This document shows, in pieces, positions 1 to 8,544 of a stretch of 10,123 nt of DNA. A model generated the notes under the pieces. The model was given only the letters and a program-made list of their open reading frames with translations. It was not told the origin of the DNA and ran no database searches. Both the position numbers and the translations under genes were made by a program. Numbering within the stretch: the first letter of the stretch is position 1; every line of letters begins with the position of its first letter. The stretch is taken from the NCBI GenBank assembly GCA_011800805.1, contig MPNW01000157.1, forward strand, positions 60,137 through 70,259. The letters run 5' to 3'. The DNA is from Hirudo medicinalis (Eukaryota > Annelida > Clitellata > Hirudinida > Hirudinidae).

Positions 1-237
1 AATTCATGGAAAGCTGTCGATGAAAAAGTGGATGAAGGCAGGGCTGAGTTTCGCTTCACCGGCTTCAAATTTCCAGGTTCTGGTGAAGCGGAAAGTAAGG
101 AATGGAGGAAATTATTTTCATTTTCAGCTTATTTTCAGAGAAGTTGGAATCTCAAGCAGAAATTTTTCGAAGGAATGTCGCATTGTGAAGGTCCTTTGAA
201 GGGTGGATTAATCGATCGATTAAATGAGAGTGAGTGA
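1..237 (+). other. Unrecognised open frame entering from left edge
   Basis: Frame 1 is open from the first base to a TGA at 235-237, giving up to 78 residues, with an internal ATG at 28. The translation has a mixed, protein-like composition (for example EFRFTGFKFPGSGEAESKEW) but I do not recognise a family. The C-terminal end runs into the GAGT repeat, which argues against a conserved C-terminus. It could be the end of an exon or chance; the reverse strand gives no better candidate. Confidence 0.15.
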
Positions 238-247
238 GTGAGTGAGT
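228..247. repeat. (GAGT)5 microsatellite
   Basis: Five perfect GAGT units follow an ATCGATCGAT stretch. This is a simple tetranucleotide array with no visible function. Confidence 0.9.
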
Positions 248-248
248 G

Positions 249-534
249 GAACCAACAAGGAGTGACTGTTTTCACATCACAGGAGACGAATAAAAATTAT
301 TAATCTGATTATATTATTAACATGATTATAAAATTTATTATAGTTTACACGAATTATTTTAATCGCAGTAATAAACAAATGCTGCCATTTTCAGAAGTTA
401 TTTGAAACTTCCTTCGCATGGAAAGAAATAATGAAAATATTCGTAATTAATGCATTAAGTAAATTTACGCCTTTGAAAAATGTCGTGAAAGAATACAAAA
501 TGTGAAGAATTTGATGAGGCAACAATCTAGTAAT
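249..534. other. AT-rich non-coding DNA
   Basis: No gene, recognisable repeat or RNA is visible here. The stretch is AT-rich and leads into the LINE. No clear target-site duplication matching the sequence after 3700 can be seen; the best short match is only AATACAA. Confidence 0.6.
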
Positions 535-573
535 CTGTGGGTTGCCAGATGCGTGTTTGCAGTGTTTGGCTAA

Positions 574-852
574 AGTGGCCCTCCCCCAATAGTTGTCACC
601 TTCACCTCAAAGATGGTCAGAAATAGAGTCTATGCTCTGGGAAAATCCCTGCACAAAGATAGATCATCAAAGATCTTCATCAACGAACATTTAACCAAGC
701 CAAACTCAGAGATTTTTGCCAGAGCCAGGAATCTTATAAAGGATAAATAGCTCTCTTCAGCCTGGACGTGGAATGGTCATGTTTACTTCAAGAAAAGTGA
801 AAATTCAGGACCAACTCGAGTTCATAGACTTCTTGATTTGGAGAAAAACTAA
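574..852 (+). pseudogene. LINE ORF1 C-terminal remnant
   Basis: One frame reads through about 92 codons with a single internal TAG at 748-750 and ends at TAA 850-852, just before ORF2. The readable parts include PPPIVVTFTSK, then KIFINEHLT, then a segment ending in LSSAWTWNGHVYFKK. This arrangement (V-x-F-T-S-K, then IFINE-L, a basic helix, then A-W-T-x-x-G-x-V-x-x-K) is what the C-terminal part of ORF1 proteins of CR1/L2-like LINEs looks like. These proteins bind the element RNA and act as chaperones during retrotransposition; the role is family knowledge. The frame is blocked upstream by TAA at 571-573 and the N-terminal half is absent. A different reading frame continues across 773-967 but has no family resemblance. 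Confidence 0.7.
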
Positions 853-894
853 CTTCGTTTTGTATGATATCTGCGGTTTTCTTTTTGTTTCATC

Positions 895-3466
895 ATGGAG
901 TCTCTGTTTGCTGAAGAGGATAAGTTTTCATTTTTATTTGACTCTGCTATTGACCTCGACAAGTTAGGCAATGTTTCCATGGAATTGGCTGATGATGTAA
1001 ATAGGACTTATGTTACCTTGATGAATTACGTTTGTTGACTGACAAGTCGATATGTACATAACCCATACTGATTTTGAGAAGTTGCCAATATTGCCTGAAG
1101 AAGTTTCATTTCTTCACATCAACTGCAGAAGTTTGTCCAACAAATTACTTGATGTAATCATTCTGAACAATAACATAAAGGCAAAAATAATTGCTGTGAC
1201 CAAAACGTGGTTTTAGCTCTGATTCTAAATCCATTTTTATTCCTGTTACTCTTTCATATCAGCTTGTCGATCTGGAAAGAGGGGTGGTGGTGTTGGGTTA
1301 TTTATTCATCAGGATTTACACTCTTCCCCGATTAACTTATCCTTTAATTTCTCATCATTTGAAGGCTTATTTTTCAGATTGGAATTCAATCACAGCACAC
1401 TGATGTTGGGAGTTGTATATCGACCCCTGAATAATAAAAGTATTTAACGATGAGTTCAGACTCCTGCTCGATCACATCACAATTCTGCTTGGAGATTTCA
1501 ACCTCGATCTATTGAAAACTCCAAATAGCACGGCAATTCTGGAATTTCAGAGTACGGCGTTAAGTCACTGCCTCCATCCAGAAATAACCTCAACAAGCGC
1601 AACAATAATTGATAATATCTTCTCAAATATCTTTGACAGAGACAGCATTGCGAGGATAATCATCGACGACATATCTGACCATCTTCCTATTTACTTGTCC
1701 CTAAGTGGCTGTTACTGTGACTCAAGGAATCAGGTTACACATCCTCTGAGAATCCAAAGTGATGCAAACAAGATGAACTTTGTTAATACTTTAAGGAAGG
1801 AAGACTGGTCTGACGTATTGTGTTATTGCAACAAAGGTGATGTCACAAGGGCTTATTCTTCCTTCACCAATAAATATTGCAGCAGCTATGATAGCTGTTT
1901 CCCTGTCACTAATAAACGGAAAACCTGTTGTCCATACAAGAAACCTTGGATGACTCCTGGCCTTCTCAATTCTTCCAAGAAAATGAACACTCTCTATAGA
2001 ACTTTCCTTGCCAATCCCTCAGCTGATAATAAATCAAAGTTTGTTTCCTACAGAAACAAGTTCAAACAAATTAAAGAGGCATCATTTCACCAAATTTTGT
2101 GAATACGAAAACAATGGCAAAAAACTTGGGATCTGTTAAAACACCTCCTTAATGGAAATACTCGCCACCAACCTCTGAGTACATTCTACGATAGCGATGG
2201 TCAACCAATGACTACTCCAGCTGAAATTGCAAATTTGTTTAATACTTACTTCTCTAGTATTGGATGTGATATCGCTAGAAAAATTGCTCCGTGTTGTAGA
2301 CACCATCGTGAATATCTCAAAAATCCTGTTCCACAGTCAATGTTATTGTCGAAAGTCACTCCAGATGAAATCGTTCAGATTTCAAGATCTCTAAAGCAGT
2401 CCCACACACCTGTTAATTTGGGCGTTCCACAAGGTTCTGTGTTAGGTCCTCTTCTATTTTTGGTTTACGTTAATGATTTATGCAATTCCTCCGAGATTTT
2501 GGAGTTTTTACTGTTCGCTGAGGATACCAATGTATTTATATCTGGCAGTGATATAGTGCACATGCATAATATCATGAATACTGAACTTGTAAAAGTAGCG
2601 GATTGGTGTGGTGCTAATTGTTTGTCGTTAAATGTCAAGAAAACGGTTTGTATGATATTCCATGGCTCTAGAAAAAAATTATCCCTCGACGACCTCTCTA
2701 TTTGTATCGCTGGCTCTCCTGCGTCTCGTGTTGGTTTTTGTAAGTTTCTTGGGCTTATTGTGGATGAACATCTTTCTTTCAAATTACACATCAATCATCT
2801 AATCAGTAAGATTTCCAGTAACATTGGCATAATTTCTCGTATACGCCGCTATATTAATACAAAAACAGCCATCACTTTATACTACTCCCTCATATATCCA
2901 CATCTAAATTATTGCAACTTAATCTGGGCATCCAATTACTCCACTATCTNTATATTAATACAAAAACAGCCATCACTTTATACTACTCCCTCATATATCC
3001 ACATCTAAATTATTGCAACTTAATCTGGGCATCCAATTACTCCACTATCTTACATCCGTTACTTATTCTTCAAAAAAAATTTCAATGTGTTGCATTATGC
3101 TTACCTTTCAACACTCATACAGAGCCTATTTTTAAACAACTAAAGATACTTCGGGTTCATGAAACCATTTTTTTCCACGCAGGTATTCTCATGTATAAAC
3201 TTGACCATCACATGTTGCCCACCCTATTCCATCCGTTATTCTCAAAAACATCATCTGTCCATTCCTACAATGTGCGTTCATCTCAAAAATATGGACCTGT
3301 TTTTGCTAAATCCAATATTAAACGTCGCTCTATTCTTTATCTGGGATCAAAAATATGTACAAAAATATATGCAAAAATTCCAAAATTTATTACTAATCAG
3401 GCAAACCTATATGCATTTAAACGTCTATATAAACAATTCATAATCGACTCACCAATATTTCAATAA
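895..3466 (+). pseudogene. LINE ORF2 remnant: endonuclease-reverse transcriptase
   Basis: The likely original start is ATG 895, followed by 47 codons to TGA 1036-1038. The frame then shifts: the endonuclease begins near 1052 (LHINCRSLSNK) and reaches TAG 1214-1216. It continues in another frame to about 1260, returns (GKRGGGVGLFIHQD, VVYRPLNN), and shifts again near 1430-1445. From 1443 one frame (ILLGDFNLDL, IDNIFSN, DISDHLPIYL) runs to the end at TAA 3464-3466, broken by TGA 2100-2102 and by the duplicated block with N at 2850-3050. Reverse transcriptase motifs are GVPQGSVLGPLLF at about 2421-2460 and FAEDT at about 2514-2528, followed by thumb and C-terminal regions. Visible damage: the expected endonuclease TETW reads TKTW; FADD reads FAED; and the RT goes from SLKQS directly to VNLGVPQGS near 2400-2415, losing the early RT motifs. 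It cannot encode an active enzyme. Confidence 0.9.
2850..3050 (+). repeat. Exact 100-bp direct duplication around a single N
   Basis: Positions 2850-2949 and 2951-3050 are identical over 100 bases as far as I can read, separated only by one N at 2950. With one copy and the N removed, the reverse transcriptase frame is continuous from WASNYSTI into the following C-terminal segment. With both present it shifts frame. This fits two overlapping contig ends joined by a one-base gap rather than a biological tandem repeat. Confidence 0.9.
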
Positions 3467-3519
3467 TTTAATTTGTTCCAATTTAGTTACATCTACTTGA
3501 ATTCATGTTTCATACTGGT

Positions 3520-3550
3520 CGTCCGTTAGCGGGAATTCTCCCTTAGGACG
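3520..3550 (+). other. Hairpin in LINE 3' UTR
   Basis: CGTCC at 3520-3524 pairs with GGACG at 3546-3550. Inside, GGGA at 3531-3534 pairs with TCCC at 3539-3542 over an ATTC loop, with an asymmetric internal loop between the stems. Several LINE reverse transcriptases recognise a 3' stem-loop of their own RNA; assigning that role here is inference. Confidence 0.5.
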
Positions 3551-3668
3551 TTCTTGTAATCACTTTGTAATCACAGTCAAGCAGTTGTAAGACATTGTGA
3601 GTGCATTTGTATCTTTGTTTGTGTTACTTTAATTTACTGTCGAATGTTCACTCTCTTAAATTCTCTGT

Positions 3669-3674
3669 AATAAA
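3669..3674 (+). other. AATAAA polyadenylation signal of the LINE
   Basis: A canonical AATAAA lies about 200 bases after the ORF2 stop, close to the A-rich stretch (AAAGAAAAAAATACAA) at about 3696-3711 that probably marks the end of the element. Confidence 0.45.
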
Positions 3675-3711
3675 TGAAGTGTTGCACAACAGAAGAAAGA
3701 AAAAAATACAA

Positions 3712-4130
3712 TATTGGTGATCACAGCAACTTGTTATTTTGTTTATCTGCTACAATATTTTTATTTCTTACAAACAATTCAATGAATATCAGTATAGATT
3801 CACAAATCGAGTTTTACATCGATGATGTGAAATGATTAATTATTTGATGAGATGTTTTAAAAATATGTTCTCTTCATTCAACAACAACTTCATTCACCAT
3901 AATAAAAATTGTAATACTTAATAACAACAACAGCGATAAGGAATACTAACAAAACATGTCATTACAAAGAGAACAAATGAGACGAAAGCAAAGAAATAAA
4001 ACTTGTCTGCTCAGTTGTTTTCCAATGAGGAGATGAAGTATTAACAATACATTTGTTCTTCATTGTCCATTAGGCCGGTGAGATCATTCACCATGAAGTG
4101 TTCGTGGTGATTGTGATATCTTTACGACGG
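3712..4130. other. AT-rich non-coding DNA
   Basis: No coding frame with protein-like composition, no RNA gene and no tandem repeat is apparent. The stretch is AT-rich DNA between the LINE and the next microsatellite, plausibly intronic if the TRPC-like gene continues leftwards. Confidence 0.5.
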
Positions 4131-4290
4131 TAATGACGACGACGACAACGACTACGACGATGATGTGATGATGATGCTGCTGCTGCTGCTGATGATGATG
4201 ATGATGGTGGTGGTGGTGATGATTATGATTATGATAGCGATAATGTTGATGTTGATGATGGTGACGATAATGATGATGATGTTTGTGATG
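4131..4290. repeat. Compound trinucleotide microsatellite (GAC, GAT, GCT, GGT)
   Basis: The array passes from GAC/GAY triplets to GAT, to a short CTG run, back to GAT, then GGT and an interrupted GAT tail. Long open frames on both strands here encode only runs of Met, Val, Ile, Leu or Ser and are by-products of the triplet repeat. Confidence 0.9.
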
Positions 4291-4415
4291 GCTTTTGGTC
4301 TCATAAAAAACACAAAGCTTGAGGGTTTCAGTTTCGCTTCGAATATATTTGTCAGTTTCCTGAGCACGAAAGGTTTATGATGGATAATAACTTCAACAAC
4401 ACAATGACATTTTTG

Positions 4416-4466
4416 CAACAATATTGTTGTGTATATTGTTAATAACATTGTCGTAACAATATTGTT
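4416..4466. repeat. Two near-identical AACAATATTGTT palindromes
   Basis: CAACAATATTGTTG at 4416-4429 and AACAATATTGTT at 4455-4466 are both perfect palindromes sharing the same 12-base core, 38 bases apart, with TATTGTTAATAACATTG between. They may be a chance product of AT-rich repeats, a small inverted-repeat element or paired protein sites; nothing else in the sequence decides this. Confidence 0.6.
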
Positions 4467-4812
4467 GTAATTTGTAAATGCTAGTTCTGCTAGGACAACG
4501 TCTTGTTTTTTCAATCACCTTCCAAATAATGATTCATTTTAAAATTATTTATTCCAAAATAACAGTCGATAATTTATGATAATTTAATCTCAATAAAGTT
4601 TTTAGGATTCAATTGTTGGCACCGTTCAGTCGGCAAGTTGGAGGTGCACGTCTGAAGATAGGGCGGATGAGGTGATGAGAGTAATATTTCGTCCTGCTGA
4701 TAAAACATCAGACAGTGTTTTTCATTGGAAATTTACCGATGCAAGGAATTTCTAAAGTGGAACTTTGTAGATCCTCGAGAAAATAAGGAAGAAGCACTTG
4801 AAAGCTACGAAC

Positions 4813-5157
4813 CTGGATTGCTGACCTCCCGAGCATGTTGGTGCAGTTGACGTTGACAGCACGTGCTCCCCTCAAGCATCTCAGCACCGTCTGCTTGTCT
4901 CCTCTTTCCACCGCTTCCAAGAACATTCTTTCCATTGGATCCATGAGGTGGCCTTCCTTCAATGGCTCCAAAGGAATGCGGAAAGGTCGACCTCGAGTGC
5001 GTTGTTGTTGTTCTTTGTGTTTGTTGTTCATTTTGTTTGCTTCGGTAGGAAATACGAGGGATGTGTGCTTCAATTTGTTGTTTATGAGTTGAGTTGTTGA
5101 CGAGGCAGGTAAGATGTCGTTGTACGTCGAAAACATCTGACGATTCAAATCCTCCAA
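4813..5157 (-). CDS. TRPC-type cation channel, N-terminal exon (partial gene)
   Basis: This 345-base exon encodes 115 residues. It is flanked on the - strand by a good acceptor (TTGTTGTTTCAG, AG at 5159-5158) and a donor (CAG then GTTCGT from 4812), and both introns would be phase 0. Near the end of the exon the protein reads DPMERMFLEAVERGD (residues about 73-87), then VNVNCTNMLGRSAIQ (about 101-115). This is the entry to the ankyrin repeats at the N-terminus of canonical TRP channels, where family members have an L-x-A-x-E-x-G-D/N helix followed by N-V/I-N-C and an L/M-G-R/Q motif. TRPC proteins are tetrameric plasma-membrane cation channels downstream of phospholipase C; that role is family knowledge. 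Residues 1-60 are polar and unconserved. If this is the first coding exon, Met at 5136 or 5031 could be the start; if the acceptor is used, translation begins further upstream. The next exon, expected at lower coordinates, was not found. The TRPC subgroup is uncertain. Confidence 0.72.
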
Positions 5158-5640
5158 CTGAAACAACAAGATTTCTTCAAACAGTTTCCGATTTAAAACT
5201 CAATCTTCAATTCTTGGCCAATCAACAAGAGAAATCGGAATTTCTTTCAATCATTCACACTCCCCTGAACTTCTCAGCGCCTTTTAAAATCAAGCATGAT
5301 TTTTTATTTCTTTTACTTTTTTTGATTAAAAACAAGAAAAAATTGTTTTTTTTTTGAGTGTCGATGTTAACAAGATTTAATTTAACGAGTTGCACGCTCA
5401 TGAAATCCCTCCCAGTGGTAAATAATTCCATCCAGTCCGAGGTGGTTACCATGGAGATTCCCTTTGAAATTGATGATCAATAAATTTGAAATTAATTACA
5501 ATTAACGAAATAAATACGCCGTCGAAATGAAAATATAAGTAACCACAGTATTTATTTTCAAATTTCTGTTATTTCTGTTATTAGGACAAAAATGAAAAGT
5601 GAGAAGTAAAAATAACGGGATGAAAAAAATTGAATGTCAT
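5158..5640. other. Non-coding DNA upstream of the TRPC-like exon
   Basis: This is AT-rich, with poly-T and poly-A runs at about 5300-5355. A short + strand frame at 5366-5482 reads up to a segment MEIPFEIDDQ before TAA, and the - strand has a 65-codon frame, but neither matches a known family nor has convincing splice sites. GGTTACCATGGAGA at about 5444-5457 partly resembles an RFX X-box, too weakly to call. Confidence 0.4.
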
Positions 5641-5724
5641 CACTCATCATCATTTCAAGCATTATCATCATCATCGTCATCATCGTCGTCATCATCATCA
5701 TCGTCGTCGTCGTCATCATCATCG
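5641..5724. repeat. ATC/GTC trinucleotide microsatellite
   Basis: The + strand reads ATC with interspersed GTC and TCG triplets. It has the opposite orientation to the other GAT arrays in this window, which read GAT/GAC on the + strand. Confidence 0.9.
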
Positions 5725-5975
5725 TAACAAGCAACAACATTCCACAACACCAATAAGACTCTGATACGCTCTGATATGCTCGAATGTAATGAAGAAACTA
5801 CTCATCTCTCAATGCGGAATCAAATCAAACAATCAAAAAGATGACATTATTTTGGAATTAAATTCATTTTTAAATTATATCAAACAATTTTTAAAATGCC
5901 AAATGTTCATCACATCAGCAGGTAAACGTCATCATTATCGAACAACTCACTTGTGCCTTCTTCGCTGGCTTCATT

Positions 5976-5986
5976 ACGACGACGAC

Positions 5987-6019
<33 letters not shown>

Positions 6020-6050
6020 AACAGTAACAATTGTGATGCTGATGATGATT
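5976..6050. repeat. (GAC)n(GAT)n microsatellite
   Basis: A short GAC run passes into about nine GAT units, then an imperfect tail. The + strand frame makes a run of Asp residues, but this continues from an AT-rich frame without homology and is not called as a gene. It lies immediately before the candidate acceptor at 6066-6067. Confidence 0.9.
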
Positions 6051-6067
6051 GTTCATTCATAATTTAG

Positions 6068-6147
6068 CATCTCCATGGAAACAGCCTGAATCGAAAGCAT
6101 CGCTCGAGTCTCCATGTATTTCTGACGATGCTCCTTATAAGGATCAA
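6068..6147 (+). CDS. Candidate internal exon of an unidentified gene
   Basis: The segment is bounded by an acceptor (TTTAG, AG at 6066-6067) and a canonical donor GTAAGT at 6148-6153 after CAA. In the open frame it supplies two bases of a split codon and 26 codons, beginning SPWKQPESKASLES and ending DDAPYKDQ; the left intron is phase 1 and the right is phase 0. The composition is non-repetitive and unlike the microsatellites on both sides. I do not recognise the protein. The - strand of the same bases is also open but lacks comparable splice sites. It could be a real exon or a chance pairing of signals. Confidence 0.4.
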
Positions 6148-6157
6148 GTAAGTAGGA

Positions 6158-6254
6158 AGACGAAGACGATGGTGATGATGATGATGTCGACGATGATGGT
6201 GGTAGTGATGATGGTGGTAGTGATGATGATGGTGATGATGATGGTGATGATGAC

Positions 6255-6319
<65 letters not shown>

Positions 6320-6358
6320 TGATGATGATGATGATGATGATTGTGCATATGACGATGA
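6158..6358. repeat. Compound microsatellite GGT/GAT, (GAC)9, (TGACGA)6, (TGA)8
   Basis: An irregular GATGGTGGTAGT region leads into nine GAC units (from 6252), six TGACGA hexamers (6281-6316) and eight TGA units (6317-6340). The six-frame translations are His, Arg, Thr, Met, Ile or Val runs, not genes. The order of blocks is repeated at 7533-7624. Confidence 0.95.
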
Positions 6359-6481
6359 TGTTCCCTACTGAGTGGAATTGTTTTTGAAATTTAAATTTCG
6401 TAGCAGCAGCAACAACAACAATAATAATAAAAAATAATAATAATAACAGTGATAACAACAATGATAAATGCTTCTCCACAG

Positions 6482-6508
6482 GACCTTGTCAAGGCAACTC
6501 TGGTGCGG
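6482..6508 (+). CDS. Candidate microexon of the same unidentified gene
   Basis: After an acceptor TTCTCCACAG (AG at 6480-6481) come nine codons, DLVKATLVR, then a weak donor GTTTAT at 6509. Phase 0 on both sides joins in frame to the exon ending at 6147. Without splicing at 6509 the frame would add five codons and stop at TAA 6524-6526. The product is unrecognised. The acceptor is reasonable and the donor poor, so this is tentative. Confidence 0.22.
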
Positions 6509-6530
6509 GTTTATCGACATACATAAGCAA

Positions 6531-6680
6531 TCGTTGATGATGATGATGATGATGATGATGATGACTACGACGATGATGACGATAATTTTTATGGCGATGT
6601 TGAAATTTTGTATGGCTATGATAATGGTAATTTTTATGGTGATGATGATGATAATTTTTATGGCGATGATGACGACGAAT
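6531..6680. repeat. GAT microsatellite with GATAATTTTTATGG repeats
   Basis: A run of GAT triplets from about 6534 is followed by three imperfect copies of ATAATTTTTATGGCGATG, near 6580, 6626 and 6650, with the second starting GTAATTTTTATGG. This suggests local expansion of a mixed unit. Open frames on both strands are Met or His rich and reflect the repeat. Confidence 0.85.
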
Positions 6681-7128
6681 TTGATAAAATAAAAATAATT
6701 CAGTAAATATTTGCCACAAAAATGAACATTTCAAGCACCTGCTGAAATTCCGTTGCAAGTTTCAAAGGTGTTTTCATTTTGTGGAGCATTATTTTAACAA
6801 ATCAATTCATTGTTAAATCAATTAATTTACAACAACATTGTGAATGAAAAATAAATATAATCTTCGTCAATTGAAGCATTATTAAACGTATTTAAGGAAA
6901 TATAATTTATTTAATAAAATATTAATAATTAATTGTTGCTCAGTTTAATTCCCAATCACTTCTTCATGTTTTCATCTCATTAAATATCAAATCAATTTTT
7001 CTTTTTTTTTTAGTTTCCTCTCAATTGTTTTCAGTTAATGTATTCTCTCTCGATGTCATTAAAATTATTTCAACAGTTGTTAGATTTTGTGGTTTCGAAT
7101 GAAATTGAAATTTCACATCAAAAATATT
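6681..7128. other. AT-rich non-coding DNA
   Basis: This is strongly AT-rich with poly-T (7001-7011) and TTAATT-type runs. No coding frame, RNA or defined repeat is visible. Confidence 0.5.
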
Positions 7129-7213
7129 AACAATTCAAATAATAACAATAATAATCAACAATAATAACAATAATAATCAATAATAAACATCAATAAACAT
7201 CAATAAACATCAG
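7129..7213. repeat. AACAATAATAATC and AATAAACATC tandem repeats
   Basis: Imperfect copies of AACAATAATAATC are followed by three tandem AATAAACATC decamers ending near 7211. Confidence 0.75.
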
Positions 7214-7405
7214 TAATGACCGCTGCAAAGAATGGAAAGTATTTTTGTTTAACAAATTTCCATTTCACATAAACAGTGTATTAGTAATTTTTTATTATTA
7301 TTTTATTTGTATTAAATATTTTTGTGACTGTTATTATTACAAAACATTATCTTGGGTGGAATTTTGTCGACTAGAATGTTGGTGACGATTGTGATATTAT
7401 CAATA

Positions 7406-7646
<241 letters not shown>

Positions 7647-7921
7647 GACGATGTTGAGGGCGACAGACACCCGTGTTCATCGATCAATAAGAAGCAGGCA
7701 CGTGGTGCAGCACAACACACTCGATTGAACCATTCTCCTTTTTAAACATTCAACCCACATTTTTATTCCTGTTTTTAATTCTTTTATTTATTTTTACGCT
7801 AATCACTTTTAAATCACATTTAAATCATAATTATATCGATATTTTTCAACTTTCAATTTTACTTTCCGTTCAAATGAAATAAATTCTGAAAAGTTGAAAT
7901 AAGAAATAAAATTATTTTTAG
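7647..7921. other. Non-coding DNA, unassigned
   Basis: A more GC-rich 80 bases (7647-7730) follows the array and is open in more than one frame without recognisable homology. The rest is AT-rich and ends in a pyrimidine-rich tract before the acceptor at 7920-7921. Confidence 0.4.
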
Positions 7922-7975
7922 ATTCCATCGATGGGTGTCGCTAAGATTCACAAGCAAAGGGATGTTTTAAACGAG
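7922..7975 (+). CDS. Candidate exon of the same unidentified gene
   Basis: After TTATTTTTAG come 18 codons, IPSMGVAKIHKQRDVLNE, then GTTTGG as a possible weak donor at 7976. If it is not spliced there, four more codons lead to TGA 7988-7990, which would make it a terminal exon. Phase 0 entry fits the preceding candidate exons at 6068-6147 and 6482-6508. The segment is less AT-rich than its surroundings and has protein-like composition, but I recognise no family. Confidence 0.3.
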
Positions 7976-8191
7976 GTTTGGAATTCCTGAGAATACATGA
8001 CGATATTATGGTTAATTATGATTGCAACAAACAAATTATATTTTAATTATTTCCTTAAATAAGGAGTTAATCTTGAGGTAATTATGGATATTTGGGGTAT
8101 TTTTTGGTAACATCATTAATGTCCGACAAGTCAAGAAAAACACGAAAACTAACAAAGGAAAGCGGAAGTATCATCAACGTGAGGCATTGAA
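7976..8191. other. AT-rich non-coding DNA
   Basis: Nothing recognisable is seen here. Confidence 0.45.
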
Positions 8192-8535
8192 TCTTCATTA
8201 CAAATAAAACAATTCGTTACAAATACAACAATTCATTAAAATTATCAACAATTCATTACAAATAAAACAATTCGTTACAAATACAACAATTCATTAAAAT
8301 TATCAACAATTCATTACAAATACAACAATTCATTACAAATACAACAAATCATTACAAATATCAACAATTCATTACAATTATCAACAATTCATTACAAATA
8401 CAACAATTCATTAAAAATACAACAAATCATTACAAATATCAACAATTCATTACAATTATCAACAATTCATTACAAATAAAACAATTCATTTAAAATATCA
8501 AAAATTCATTAAAAATATTAACAATTCATTAAAAG
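8192..8535. repeat. AT-rich 19-20-bp minisatellite with higher-order repeats
   Basis: About 18 head-to-tail variants of CAACAATTCATTACAAATA are present. Units are 19 or 20 bases, depending on TCAAC versus CAAC or AAAC at the junction. A three-unit block (19+19+20 bases) at about 8207-8264 is repeated next to itself. A four-unit block (about 78 bases) in the middle is also repeated in tandem, showing multi-unit duplication. There are no spacers, so it is not a CRISPR array. Confidence 0.93.
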
Positions 8536-8544
8536 TTAGGCATG

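Larger units (their letters stand above)
535..3700 (+). mobile_element. Non-LTR retrotransposon (LINE), 5'-truncated and inactive
   Basis: The order is ORF1 C-terminal remnant, 42-bp gap, ORF2 with apurinic-type endonuclease and reverse transcriptase, 3' UTR with a hairpin, then AATAAA. This two-ORF organisation, the endonuclease motifs (NCRSL, GGGVGLFI, GDFN, SDHLPI), the spacer motif NLFNTYFSSIG and the RT motif GVPQGSVLGPLLF match the Jockey superfamily, closest in style to CR1/L2-like elements. That clade call is an inference without a tree. Most of ORF1 is missing, so insertion was probably 5'-truncated. Both boundaries are approximate because no target-site duplication is evident. The element runs antisense to the TRPC-like exon at 5157-4813 and lies downstream of it, so it may occupy an intron of that gene. 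Confidence 0.9.

Noticed and set aside
773..967. A 64-codon + strand frame at the ORF1/ORF2 junction
   Set aside because: The neighbouring frames carry the ORF1 end and the ORF2 start, and this one has only low-complexity Phe/Leu-rich sequence.
2465..2794. A 109-codon frame on the - strand inside the reverse transcriptase
   Set aside because: It is a shadow of the LINE ORF2 on the opposite strand, with no family motif of its own.
535..3712. Target-site duplication for the LINE
   Set aside because: Only a 7-base AATACAA match was seen near both ends, which is too short and too common in this AT-rich sequence to use.
5444..5462. Possible RFX X-box (GGTTACCATGGAGAT)
   Set aside because: Only the left half fits the consensus. 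The right half lacks the expected AAC, and nothing nearby supports a promoter.
5789..6067. A 92-codon + strand frame ending in a run of Asp
   Set aside because: The first half is AT-rich with no recognisable motif, and the second half is a microsatellite. Its end overlaps the candidate acceptor at 6066-6067.
8192..8535. Possible CRISPR array
   Set aside because: The units are directly adjacent with no unique spacers, the array is AT-only in character, and the setting is eukaryotic.
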